From positions 186,001 to 250,000 of the forward strand of contig NZ_QFKX01000001.1 in NCBI RefSeq assembly GCF_003130585.1: a DNA stretch of 64,000 bases. The letters are read 5' to 3'. Shown in pieces: positions 1 to 8,261 of the stretch; position 1 is the first letter of the stretch, and each line of letters opens with the position of its first letter. The stretch is from Brachybacterium endophyticum. GTDB lineage: Bacteria; Actinomycetota; Actinomycetes; Actinomycetales; Dermabacteraceae. The position numbers were made by a program, and so were the translations under genes. The notes below the pieces were generated by a model, which saw only the letters and a program-made list of their open reading frames with translations, was not told the DNA's origin and did no database searches.

Positions 1-1
1 C

Positions 2-742
2 CAGGACCACCTGCCGGGCCAGGTGCTGATCGAGAACGACGCCAACCTGGCCGTGCTCGCCGAGCACGCCCACAGTCCGAGCCCCCACATGGCCGCCCTG
101 CTGACCGGGGAGAGGTTCGGCGCCGGGCTGATCGTCGACGACCGCCTGCTGCACGGGCGCCGCGGCGGCGCCGGCGAGATGCGCTTCCTCGACCTGATCG
201 CGGCCGACGACCCCGACGCAGGATCCGTGGACGGACTCGGGGCGCTCGCCCGCCGCTGGGCGCTCGGAGAGCTGGAGCGCACGGAAAGGCCCTCCGCCCT
301 GCGGGAGACGGACCCCTCCCAGCTGGATGCCCAGCACGTGTTCGCCGCCGCCGCGCAGGGCGATGCGCTCGCCGGGGAGATCCTCGAGAGGCTCGGCCGG
401 CGCCTGGCGCACGTGGCCGTGGTGATGGAGAGCCTGCTGGACCTCGACAAGATCGTGATCGCCGGCGGCGTCGCGCCGGCCATCGGCCCGGTGCTCGGCC
501 ATGCCCGCGGCGTGCTCGAGGCCGACTTCTTCCCGCCCTTCCCCGAGCTGGTCGCGAGCACGCTGGGACGCAGCGTCATCGTGCGCGGCGCCGTCGAGCA
601 CGCTCTCGCCCGCATCCGCGAGGAGCCGCTGGACTTGCTCCCCGCCGGGGCCGGGCGCGAGCAGCGGGGACGTGAGGAGGAGCGCGAGGAGGCGGGACCG
701 AAGGAGACGCGCGGTACGACCCCCGGGCTCACACGCGGCTGA
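2..742 (+). CDS. ROK family protein, C-terminal part (cut by window edge)
   Basis: The reading frame is already open at base 2 and its start lies upstream. The first visible residues contain the ROK core ENDANLAVLAEH, followed by a glycine-rich stretch (RRGGAGEM) and later IAGGVAPAIGPVL, as in ROK sugar kinases and ROK repressors. No HTH is visible because the N-terminus is missing, so kinase and regulator cannot be told apart. The usual ROK zinc cysteine cluster is not seen in the visible part, which lies mostly after it. It ends 14 bp inside the 3' end of the convergent HNH gene. The last 40 residues are rich in Arg, Glu and Gly and look like a low-complexity tail. Confidence 0.8.
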   Translation, partial: QDHLPGQVLIENDANLAVLAEHAHSPSPHMAALLTGERFGAGLIVDDRLLHGRRGGAGEMRFLDLIAADDPDAGSVDGLGALARRWALGELERTERPSALRETDPSQLDAQHVFAAAAQGDALAGEILERLGRRLAHVAVVMESLLDLDKIVIAGGVAPAIGPVLGHARGVLEADFFPPFPELVASTLGRSVIVRGAVEHALARIREEPLDLLPAGAGREQRGREEEREEAGPKETRGTTPGLTRG

Positions 743-1271
743 GCGCCGCCTCGCTCATCACCGGGATCTCCTCGACGTGCCCGCCCACGCGGTACGCGGT
801 GGCGGGGTCGTAAGGGGCGTAGCGCAGCGGCATCCCGGCCTCCTCCGGGGTCTGGTCGGCCTTGCGTCCGTTGCACTCGCGGCAGGCGGAGACGAGGTTC
901 AGCCAGCTGGACTCCCCGCCCCGGGAGGCGGGGACGATGTGGTCCACGGTCGCCAGCAGCGCCGCGCACTGCGGCCTCTTGGAGACGCTGCGCCCGCAGT
1001 ACGCGCAGGACCAGTGGTCGCGTTCGTGCACGGCGCGGAAGGAGAACCCGACGGAGCGGCAGGCGTCCCCCTCCACCCAGGCCCCGCTGAGCTCGCGTGT
1101 CAGCTCGAGGGCGGTGGGGACGATCCTCTCCCCGGCCAGCGTCAGCTCGACGGGATCCGCGACACCGCGGCGGATCATCCCGAAGGCGTGGCGGACGGAG
1201 GTCGTGTGCAGCAGCTCGCCGATACCCGTCGCCGGGTCGTATCCCTTGTTGAAGACCTTCACCACGGACAT
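729..1271 (-). CDS. HNH endonuclease
   Basis: A 180-residue protein with an HNH nuclease fold in its second half: CxxC at C89/C92, the DHIVP motif with H111, then N125 and CxxC at C130/C133 followed by N and K. The two CxxC pairs should bind a structural zinc, and D110-H111 with N125 and the last N form the metal-dependent DNA-cutting site. Known relatives are stand-alone actinobacterial HNH proteins of unclear role, not linked to mobile DNA here. The frame extends 60 codons upstream, but the ATG at 1271 is preceded by GGGAGGAGG, so that start was chosen. It is convergent with the ROK gene and divergent from the unknown gene at 1501. Confidence 0.85.
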   Translation of the reverse strand: MSVVKVFNKGYDPATGIGELLHTTSVRHAFGMIRRGVADPVELTLAGERIVPTALELTRELSGAWVEGDACRSVGFSFRAVHERDHWSCAYCGRSVSKRPQCAALLATVDHIVPASRGGESSWLNLVSACRECNGRKADQTPEEAGMPLRYAPYDPATAYRVGGHVEEIPVMSEAALSRV

Positions 1272-1500
1272 CGCTGGCGCCTCCTCCCGCCTGACGGCGG
1301 TGCGCCACGAGAGTGGATTCCCCCGGGGCACACCTGGATCCTTGCGCGTGAAAGCGTCGAAAACAACCGATTTCCCTCGTCTTCGCCCACGTGTCGCCGA
1401 CTCGGCGACGCGCGTTCCACACCGGTCCTCCCCATCGCACGTCGTCCCCAATCCGTCAGGTCCGCTCGACGGTGCAGGTCACGAGGGGAAGAGTCGTGAC

Positions 1501-2547
1501 ATGAGCAACCACGCACATGCACAGACCCTCGCCGAGGACCCCGAACCCGAGGAGTGGCTCGACCCCGACGTCTGGCTCGCGCGCCGAGGGTCGTCCCGGG
1601 ACGCGGGGTGGGATGTGGACGATCGGGATCGCGACCAGGAGTGGTGGGACGGGTGGGACGGGGCCGACGAGGGCGACTGGCTCGACGAGCTCTCGGGGGG
1701 ACACGGCGACGGGGGTGCGGGCCACGCGCCCTGGTACCTCGGCGACGCCCTCGCCGTCGCCGACGGGACCGCGGAGCTCGAGGTGCAGGACTGGGAGGCG
1801 GAGATCCTGGCCATTCCGTTCGTCCGGCGCTGCCGGGCACTGCTGGAGTACGTGGGGGAGGGACGGCGCCTCACCGACCGCGGCACGCTGCCGGTGGCGA
1901 GGATCCGGGAGCTCCGGGGGATCCTCGGCGTCTCGCGCCCGGGCACCACGCTCCGAGAGGTCCCCGAGATCAGGGAGTGCTGGAACGCCCTGATCCAGAT
2001 GGGTGTGCTCACCATCGCCGACGACTGGGTGCGGCGGAGCGAGGACCCGCACGGGCACTGGACCCTGGATCGCTCGAGCGAGGATCTCTCGGCCGGTGCC
2101 GTCGCCGCGCTGGGCTGGCTGCTGGCCCTGAAGACCTGCGTCTGCCCCGAGCATGGCGGCTTCGAAGGGGAATGGTGCCTGCTCGAGACGCTGCTGGCGA
2201 CCACCGCTCCGGGCGGTCTGATGCTCCCGCGGCTGCCCGAGGACGGCGAGCTCGGGGAGCTCGAGGTCGCCGAGCTCTTCGCCGCTATCGGCGCGAGCCC
2301 GCAGATCACGCGCCTGCCCGTCGACGAGGAGGCGGGGTGCGTCGACCTCGCCGCGCTCTCGGAGCTCGCGACCGTGCAGCGGGACCTCGACCTGCTGGTC
2401 GACGCTGGTGTCCTCGAACGTCGGGGTGCTTCGATCATCGGCTCCCCGGCGCTGGGCGCAGCGGTCGCCCTGCACCTGATCCTGCGCGATCGGGCCCTGC
2501 CGCAGTGCGCGTCCCCCGGATGCCGGCGACGGGTGCGGGAGCGTTGA
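1501..2547 (+). CDS. Hypothetical protein with acidic N-terminus
   Basis: Not recognised. It has 348 codons. The start at 1501 has GAGGGGAAGAG just upstream, whereas the longer frame runs back through the HNH gene. Residues 1 to about 95 are very acidic and rich in Asp, Trp and Gly and look disordered. From about residue 110 there is a soluble helical region with RALLEYVGEGRRLTDRGTL, a phrase I associate with unannotated actinobacterial proteins. Near the end is CASPGCRRR, a possible partial metal site. There is no signal peptide or membrane segment. The codon pattern resembles its neighbours, so it is probably a real gene of unknown function. Confidence 0.6.
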   Translation: MSNHAHAQTLAEDPEPEEWLDPDVWLARRGSSRDAGWDVDDRDRDQEWWDGWDGADEGDWLDELSGGHGDGGAGHAPWYLGDALAVADGTAELEVQDWEAEILAIPFVRRCRALLEYVGEGRRLTDRGTLPVARIRELRGILGVSRPGTTLREVPEIRECWNALIQMGVLTIADDWVRRSEDPHGHWTLDRSSEDLSAGAVAALGWLLALKTCVCPEHGGFEGEWCLLETLLATTAPGGLMLPRLPEDGELGELEVAELFAAIGASPQITRLPVDEEAGCVDLAALSELATVQRDLDLLVDAGVLERRGASIIGSPALGAAVALHLILRDRALPQCASPGCRRRVRER

Positions 2548-2569
2548 CGGTCCCGGGGTGCAGCGGACC

Positions 2570-2592
2570 CCGCGCCGACGCCCACGGCGCGG
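2570..2592 (+). terminator. Hairpin after the unknown gene
   Basis: Perfect 8-bp inverted repeat CCGCGCCG/CGGCGCGG with a 7-nt loop, starting 22 nt after the stop at 2547. There is no T-run, which is common in high-GC actinobacteria. Confidence 0.45.
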
Positions 2593-2636
2593 ACGTCGCC
2601 ACCCGCCCTGTGGGGGAGGTCTGATACCTATGAGGC

Positions 2637-4103
2637 ATGCATCCCCTGAACCGGTCGACCCGCCCTGCTTCCTCGCTGATCGGGGCCTCGGCCCCTGCCA
2701 CACCGGGGATGATCCACCTGGGGATCGGCAACTTCCATCGCGCCCACGCCGCCGTCTACACGGCGCTGGCGATGGAGGAGAGCGGCGGCGTCTGGGGCAT
2801 CAGCGCCTACGCGCACCGCAGCCGCGGCGTCATCGACGCGATGGGCGCGCAGGACGGCCTCTACTCCGTGCTGCAGCTCTCGCCCAGCGGGGAGCAGGCC
2901 CAGGTCGTCGACGTCCACCGGCGCTTCGGCGTCCTCACCGAGGACCCCGCCGCCGTGGTCGCTGAGATCGCCGATTCGTCACGGAGGGTGCTCACCGTGA
3001 CGGTCTCCGAGGGCGGGTACGGATGGTCCCCGAACGCTAGTGGCCTCGACCTCGAGAACGCGGGGATCCGAGCCGACCTCGCCGCGGGCTCCGCGCCGCG
3101 CACCGTGATCGGGGCGATCGCCCGCGGGGTCGAGCGTCGCGCCGCGAGCGGAGAGCCGATGACGATCCAGTCCTGCGACAACCTCCAGGGCAACGGTGAC
3201 GTCGCGCGTGCCGTCCTCACCCAGTTCCTCGAGGAGTCCGGGGCGGACGAGGACGTGCTGCGCTTCGCGCGCACCCGCGTCGGCTTCCCCAACTCCATGG
3301 TCGACCGGATCGTGCCCGCGACCACCGATCGCACCCGTGAGAGCGTCGAGCGCCTGCTGGGCGTTCGCGACGGCGTCCCGGTGCCCACCGAGGAGTTCAC
3401 CATGTGGGTCATGCAGGACGACCACCCCGGTGGGCGACCCGACTGGGAGGCCGCAGGAGCCGTGATCAGCGACCAGGTCGATCGCTACGAGCTCGTCAAG
3501 CTGCGCCTGGTCAACGCCTCGCAGTCCCTGCTGGCCTACCTCGGCGTCCTGCAGGGCATCCCCACCATTCCCGGCGCCTGGCAGCACCCCGCCGTGCAGG
3601 ACGCCGTGCTCGCCCAGATCCGCCACGACGCCCTGCCCACCATCCCGCTGCCCGACGGGCTGGACCCCGAGGCCTACATCGACTCGCTCGTGCGGCGCTG
3701 GGAGAACGTGCCCCTCGCGGACTCGACCTCGCGCATCGCCTCCCTGGGGTCCATCCGCCTGCCGCAGCGGATCCCCGCCGCCGCCCTCCACCAGCTGCAC
3801 GCGGGCCGGATGCCGCACGTGTTCGCGCTGCTGATCGCGAGCTGGATCGCCACCAACGTCCGCCCCGAGGGCATTACCGTCACGCCCGAGATCGAGGCGG
3901 TCGACGAGCCGGCCCGCGAGCGGATGCTGCAGGCCGTCGGAGCCGTGACCACGCCCCGGGAGATCGCTCGCGCGATCCTCGAGGCAGGGTTCCTGGGACT
4001 CGAACTGCCCGGCCAGGAGGACTTCACGGACCGGGTCGGAGAGCTGCTGGAGGTGCTGTGCCGCGGCGGCGTCGAGGCGGCGATCCGCGACGCCATCGGG
4101 TGA
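2637..4103 (+). CDS. Mannitol/fructuronate dehydrogenase family oxidoreductase (UxuB-like)
   Basis: A 488-residue NAD-dependent polyol/hexuronate dehydrogenase. The Rossmann start HLGIGNFHRAHAAVYT and the central FPNSMVDRIVP are hallmarks of mannitol 2-dehydrogenase and fructuronate reductase. In this context the likely reaction is D-fructuronate to D-mannonate. The catalytic motif of the family is Lys-x4-Asn-x2-His. Here K288 and N293 are present but the His position is Q296 (KLRLVNASQS), a change in a general catalytic residue. It is convergent with the IclR gene and lies 1.1 kb before the dehydratase-aldolase-kinase operon. D-mannitol, D-arabinitol or altritol are alternative substrates. 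Confidence 0.85.
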   Translation: MHPLNRSTRPASSLIGASAPATPGMIHLGIGNFHRAHAAVYTALAMEESGGVWGISAYAHRSRGVIDAMGAQDGLYSVLQLSPSGEQAQVVDVHRRFGVLTEDPAAVVAEIADSSRRVLTVTVSEGGYGWSPNASGLDLENAGIRADLAAGSAPRTVIGAIARGVERRAASGEPMTIQSCDNLQGNGDVARAVLTQFLEESGADEDVLRFARTRVGFPNSMVDRIVPATTDRTRESVERLLGVRDGVPVPTEEFTMWVMQDDHPGGRPDWEAAGAVISDQVDRYELVKLRLVNASQSLLAYLGVLQGIPTIPGAWQHPAVQDAVLAQIRHDALPTIPLPDGLDPEAYIDSLVRRWENVPLADSTSRIASLGSIRLPQRIPAAALHQLHAGRMPHVFALLIASWIATNVRPEGITVTPEIEAVDEPARERMLQAVGAVTTPREIARAILEAGFLGLELPGQEDFTDRVGELLEVLCRGGVEAAIRDAIG

Positions 4104-4155
4104 GCGGGAAGGGGCGGGCGTGCCGGAGTCGGAGGGCGAGGCAGCCCCGAGCCGC

Positions 4156-4953
4156 TCAGTCGCGAGCGGCCACCCGGAATCCGCTCGGGCCGAGCCTCTC
4201 CAGCTCCGAGCGCAGCAGCTCGCCGAGCTGCTCCCGGCGCTCCTCGTCCATCCGCTCCGCCGGGCCCGTGACGCTCACGGCCGCCGCGCGACCGTCGAAA
4301 CGCAGCAGCCCGACACCCACGCAGGCGATCCCCTGTTCGTTCTCCTCGACCTCGGCGGACCATCCACGCTCCCGAGCCCGCCCGACGACCTCCTGCAGAT
4401 GGGGGAGCGGCACGGAGGGGCCCGCGTCGGCGGTCGTCGCATCGGCATAGGGGGCGAGGGCGAAGCCGCTGACGTCCAGGGCGGCCAGCATCGCCCGACC
4501 CAGCGCGGTCCGTGCCGCCGGTGCCCGGTGGCCCACCCGCGACCAGACCCGCAGCGTCCGTTCGGGTTCGACCTTGTCGAGGTAGAGGACGCTGGTGCCG
4601 TCCATCGTTCCCAGGTGCACGAGCTCGCGTGAGGCGTGGCTGATGCCGGCGAGGGCGGGGGAGAAGAGCGCGGGAAGACGGTCCTCCCGCGCGTACTGCT
4701 CGGCGAGCATCATCGGGGCGCTGCCCAGGCGATACCGCTGGTCGGAGGGGTCCTGGAGCGCGAAACCCCGATGGACGAGAGCCTGCAGGATCCGGTGCGA
4801 GGACGCCTTGTGGAAGCCACTCGCCTCCGCGATCTCCCGGAGCATCAGTCCGTCGGGCCCGGCCTCGGCGAGCACCTGCAGTAGCACGAGCGCTTTGTCG
4901 ACGCTGCCGACGGGCGACGACGAGGTGCCCTCGGGACTGGGGGAAGTCGACAT
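4156..4953 (-). CDS. IclR family transcriptional regulator
   Basis: A 265-residue repressor-type regulator. Residues about 16-80 form the winged helix (SVDKALVLLQVLAEAG ... HKASSHRILQALV), followed by an IclR effector domain with LHLGTMDGTSVLYLDKVE and ENEQGIACVGVGLL. The frame is open for 46 more codons, but the ATG at 4953 has GGAGGGACCC upstream and fits the family length of about 250-265. It is divergent from the idonate-type dehydrogenase operon with about 300 bp between, so it probably controls that operon. The effector is likely KDG or a hexonate (inference). Confidence 0.9.
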   Translation of the reverse strand: MSTSPSPEGTSSSPVGSVDKALVLLQVLAEAGPDGLMLREIAEASGFHKASSHRILQALVHRGFALQDPSDQRYRLGSAPMMLAEQYAREDRLPALFSPALAGISHASRELVHLGTMDGTSVLYLDKVEPERTLRVWSRVGHRAPAARTALGRAMLAALDVSGFALAPYADATTADAGPSVPLPHLQEVVGRARERGWSAEVEENEQGIACVGVGLLRFDGRAAAVSVTGPAERMDEERREQLGELLRSELERLGPSGFRVAARD

Positions 4954-5249
4954 GGGTCCCTCCGAACGGTCGCGGGCTGCGGAAGCGGTGACGGGGTGCG
5001 GGGTGCGAGTGAGGGGACGCCGGGGGTGCGGGGCCGCTCGGCGGACGCGTCCTTGCTGGCGCCGGGACCCGGATCTATAGTGATCACGCATTACGGAACT
5101 ACCGTTTCAGCATACAAAATGGTGACGGTGTCCGCCAGCGACGGCGATGACCGCCGCCGGTCACGGCACGCCGATCACCGGTACGAACAGAGCATCCTCC
5201 GCCCTCGAGGTGGAGGCGCCGCGCCCAGCCCGCGCGGGGAGGAGTGACG
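4954..5249. promoter_or_regulatory. Divergent promoter and operator region, iclR / hexonate operon
   Basis: Intergenic region of 296 bp. On the minus strand TATAGA at 5079-5074 is a good -10 for iclR. Two inverted repeats are candidate IclR sites: ACGG-AACTA-CCGT at 5093-5105, and TGACCG-CCGC-CGGTCA at 5148-5163. The stretch 5083-5125 is clearly more AT-rich than its surroundings and probably carries the dehydrogenase promoter. No RNA gene or riboswitch was recognised. Confidence 0.5.
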
Positions 5250-6254
5250 ATGAAGTCCCTGGTCATTCACGGCGCGGAGGACATCCGCCTCGAGGAGCAG
5301 CCGGTCCCGGAGGTCGTGGCCGGCCAGGTCCGGCTGCGCGTGCAGTACGTCGGGATCTGCGGATCCGACCTGCACTACTACTACCTCGGCCGCAACGGCG
5401 AGAACCATGTGCGCGAGCCCTTCGTCCCTGGCCACGAGCTCTCCGCCACGGTCGACCTCGACCCCTCGGGAGAGCTCGCCCCCGGCACCCCGGTGACCGT
5501 GCATCCCGCGCGCTACGGCCCCGAGGTCGCCGGCCTCCAGGACCGCCCCCACCTGTGGCCCGGCGGTGACTACCTGGGCAGTGCGGGAGTCTTCCCGCAC
5601 CGTCAGGGCGCGGCGACCGAGCTGCTCGTCGTCGACCGTGACATGGTCCGCGTCCTCCCCGAGGGTCTCCCGCTGCGGCGGGCCGCGCTCGCCGAGCCCC
5701 TGGCCGTCTCCATCCACGCCGTGGTCATCGCCGGGGACGTGAGCGGGAAGCCCGCGCTCGTGCTCGGTGCCGGCCCTATCGGCCTGCTCGCGGTCGCCGC
5801 GCTGCGCCGCGCGGGCGCCTCCGAGATCGTCGTCGGGGACGTCCGCCCCGAACCTCTCGCACGCGCCGAGGCGCTCGGTGCGACGCGCACCGTCCTGGTC
5901 ACCGAGGAGCAGATCGAGCCCGGCAGCTTCCCCGTCGTCCTCGAGTGCTCCGCCGCACCGGTCTCCCTCGGATCGGCGGTGCGCGCCGTCGCACCGGGCG
6001 GGATCGTCGTGCAGGTGGGGATCCTCCCCGATCAGGAGATCTCCGTGAACCTCGCCCCGCTGCTGGCCAAGGAGGCCGAGCTGCGTGGCACCTTCCGCTT
6101 CTCCACCGAGATCGACGACGCGATCGCCCTGCTCGCGGAGGACCCCTCGCTCGAGGACGTCGTCACTCAGGTGGTCCCCGCGGCCGATGCGACGGACGCC
6201 TTCGCGACGGCCCGCGACGCCGCCCGCTCCGCGAAGGTGCTGCTCGCCCTCTGA
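5250..6254 (+). CDS. Zinc-type alcohol dehydrogenase, L-idonate/L-gulonate 5-dehydrogenase-like (RspB-like)
   Basis: A 334-residue MDR-family dehydrogenase. Visible parts are the catalytic zinc region GICGSDLHYYY and GHE near residues 40-70, and the NAD-binding VLGAGPIGLLAV at about 172-183. The GSAGVFPHRQGAATELL segment resembles L-idonate 5-dehydrogenases. The four-cysteine structural zinc lobe typical of the family is absent, replaced by HPARYGPEVAGLQDRPHLW. Start: the ATG at 5250 has GGGGAGGAG just upstream; an in-frame GTG two codons earlier overlaps that site. It is first in an operon with manD, eda and kdgK. With these it probably oxidises L-gulonate or L-idonate at C5. Confidence 0.8.
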   Translation: MKSLVIHGAEDIRLEEQPVPEVVAGQVRLRVQYVGICGSDLHYYYLGRNGENHVREPFVPGHELSATVDLDPSGELAPGTPVTVHPARYGPEVAGLQDRPHLWPGGDYLGSAGVFPHRQGAATELLVVDRDMVRVLPEGLPLRRAALAEPLAVSIHAVVIAGDVSGKPALVLGAGPIGLLAVAALRRAGASEIVVGDVRPEPLARAEALGATRTVLVTEEQIEPGSFPVVLECSAAPVSLGSAVRAVAPGGIVVQVGILPDQEISVNLAPLLAKEAELRGTFRFSTEIDDAIALLAEDPSLEDVVTQVVPAADATDAFATARDAARSAKVLLAL

Positions 6255-6333
6255 ACCCAGGCAACAAGGCCGCCAGGCAGGCAGGTCGAAGCAGCCAGGG
6301 CCGAGGCCGCCCGGCCCTCCCGAAAGGATCCGC

Positions 6334-7572
6334 ATGAGCATCCACAGCATCGACGTCGACGTCAGCAGTCCCGGCCGGAACTTCGTCACCGCGATCGTCA
6401 CCACCTCCGACGGGGTCGTCGGGCTGGGCGACGCCACCCTCAACGGTCGGGAGCTCGCGGTCGCCTCCTACCTGCGTGATCACGTCGCCCCGACGCTGAT
6501 CGGCCGTGACGAGTCGCAGATCGAGTCGACCTGGCAGTACCTCTACCGCAGCCCCTACTGGCGTCGCGGACCGGTGACGATGGCTGCTCTCGCCGCGATC
6601 GACATGGCCCTGTGGGACATCGCTGCCAAGCGCGCGGGCGTGCCGCTGTACCGGCTGCTGGGCGGAGCGAGTCGGACGGGCCTGCTCGCCTACGTCCACG
6701 CCTCCGGCAGCGACCTCGCCCACCTCGACGAGGCGATCCGCGGTTACGTGGAGCAGGGCTTCCAAGCGGTGCGGATCCAGACCGGCGTGCCGGGTCTGGG
6801 GCAGATCTACGGGGTGCACGACTCCGACCCTGGCGGTGCGTACGAGTACGAGCCCGCGGGCCGTCTGACCTCCGACGCCCCGCGTCGGCCCGCCGAGGAG
6901 ACCTGGGACACCGCCGCCTACCTGCGACACCTGCCCACGGTCTTCGAGCACGTGCGCAGCGAGTTCGGCCCCGAGCTGCACCTCCTGCACGACGGTCACC
7001 ACCGGATGCGCCCCATCGAGGCGGCGCGACTCGCGAGCGACCTCGAGCCCTACCGGCCGTTCTGGCTCGAGGACTGCACGCCCGCCGAGGACCAGAGCGC
7101 GCTGCGACTGGTGCGCGAGCACTCCACCACGCCGCTCGCGATCGGCGAGGTGCTGAACTCGGTGTACGACTACCAGACGCTGATCACCGAGCGGCTCATC
7201 GACTACGTCCGCTCCTCGGCCACCCACGCCGGCGGCATCACCGGTCTGCGCCAGCTGATGACGTTCGCCGGGATCTACGGCACCCGCTCCGGCTTCCACG
7301 GGCCCACGGACGTCTCCCCGGTGGGGATGGCCGCCCATCTGCACCTGGGCCTCGCGATCCACAACTTCGGCATCCAGGAGTACATGCCGCACTCCGCGAG
7401 GACCTTGGAGGTCTTCCGCACCTCCTACACCGTCGAGGGCGGACTGCTGCACCCCGGCGAGACCCCGGGCCTGGGCGTGGAGCTGGACCGCGAGATGGCC
7501 GCCGCCCACCCCTACGAGCCCGCCTACCTGCCCCTGAACCGCCTGCGTGACGGCACCGTCCACGACTGGTGA
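6334..7572 (+). CDS. manD: D-mannonate dehydratase, ManD/RspA type (enolase superfamily)
   Basis: A 412-residue enolase-superfamily acid-sugar dehydratase giving 2-keto-3-deoxygluconate. The ManD active-site set is visible in order: the Arg and Tyr of VRIQTGVPGLGQIYGVH, Asp and His of LLHDGHHR, Glu of FWLEDCTP, Glu of AIGEVLNS, His and Asp of FHGPTDVSP, and Glu of NFGIQEYM. Start ATG at 6334 with GAAAGGA upstream; the longer frame runs back into the dehydrogenase. RspA-RspB pairs from other bacteria act on D-mannonate formed from L-gulonate or L-idonate. D-gluconate dehydratase activity is the main alternative in this subgroup. Confidence 0.88.
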   Translation: MSIHSIDVDVSSPGRNFVTAIVTTSDGVVGLGDATLNGRELAVASYLRDHVAPTLIGRDESQIESTWQYLYRSPYWRRGPVTMAALAAIDMALWDIAAKRAGVPLYRLLGGASRTGLLAYVHASGSDLAHLDEAIRGYVEQGFQAVRIQTGVPGLGQIYGVHDSDPGGAYEYEPAGRLTSDAPRRPAEETWDTAAYLRHLPTVFEHVRSEFGPELHLLHDGHHRMRPIEAARLASDLEPYRPFWLEDCTPAEDQSALRLVREHSTTPLAIGEVLNSVYDYQTLITERLIDYVRSSATHAGGITGLRQLMTFAGIYGTRSGFHGPTDVSPVGMAAHLHLGLAIHNFGIQEYMPHSARTLEVFRTSYTVEGGLLHPGETPGLGVELDREMAAAHPYEPAYLPLNRLRDGTVHDW

Positions 7573-7616
7573 CCGCGGCCGATCCGTCCCCGACCCCGCA
7601 TCCTGAGGAGCACCCC

Positions 7617-8261
7617 GTGACCGACCGTCTGCCCCTTCCCGAGCGCTCTCTCGCCTCCCGCCTGATCGTCGTCATGCGCGGCCGTGAGGCCTCGCAGTAC
7701 CCCCGCGTCATCGACGCCCTCGCCGACGCCGGTGTGCGCAGCGTCGAGCTGACCCTGACCACTCCCGGCACCCTCGAGGCGCTGCCGGGCCTCGTCGAGC
7801 GCTTCTCCGGCCGGATCGACCTCGGCGTCGGCACGATCATCAGCCCCGAGCAGGCACGGCGTGCGAGCGAGGGCGGCGCCGCGTACCTGGTCACCCCGGT
7901 GACCGACCCCGCGGTGATCGAGGCGTCGATCAGCGGCGGCACGCCGATCGTGCCCGGCGGGCTCACCCCCACCGAGCTGTTCACCTCCTGGCGCGCCGGC
8001 GCGAGCGCCGTCAAGGTCTTCCCGGCCGGCACCGTGGGCCCTGGTTACGTCAAGGACCTGCACGGGCCCTTCCCCGACCTGCGGGTGATCCCCTCCGGCG
8101 GTGTCGATCTCGCGGCCGCGCGGGCATGGCTCGAGGCCGGGGCCGATGCGGTCTCCGTGGGCGGACCGCTGCTCGGTGACGCCTTCCGCGGCGGGGACCT
8201 GGATGCCCTCGCCCGGCGTGCGCGCGAGTTCGTCGCCGTGTGCGAGGAGGTCGGCAGGTGA
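7617..8261 (+). CDS. eda: 2-dehydro-3-deoxy-phosphogluconate (KDPG) aldolase
   Basis: A class I aldolase of 214 residues splitting KDPG into pyruvate and glyceraldehyde 3-phosphate in the cytosol. The catalytic E44 (VELTLTTPGT) and Schiff-base K133 (AVKVFPAG) sit at almost the same numbers as in E. coli Eda, and the phosphate-binding IPSGGV follows. The GTG at 7617 is chosen because TGAGGAGCA precedes it; a GTG at 7569 overlapping the manD stop is an alternative. It lies third in the hexonate operon and overlaps the kinase gene by 4 bp, so the two are translationally coupled. Confidence 0.9.
   Translation: MTDRLPLPERSLASRLIVVMRGREASQYPRVIDALADAGVRSVELTLTTPGTLEALPGLVERFSGRIDLGVGTIISPEQARRASEGGAAYLVTPVTDPAVIEASISGGTPIVPGGLTPTELFTSWRAGASAVKVFPAGTVGPGYVKDLHGPFPDLRVIPSGGVDLAAARAWLEAGADAVSVGGPLLGDAFRGGDLDALARRAREFVAVCEEVGR

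Noticed and set aside
1456..2703. Long open frames opposite or across the unknown gene, the dehydrogenase and many other genes
   Set aside because: They are Arg/Pro/Ala/Gly-rich, have no family motifs and mirror real genes in other frames, as expected from very high GC content.
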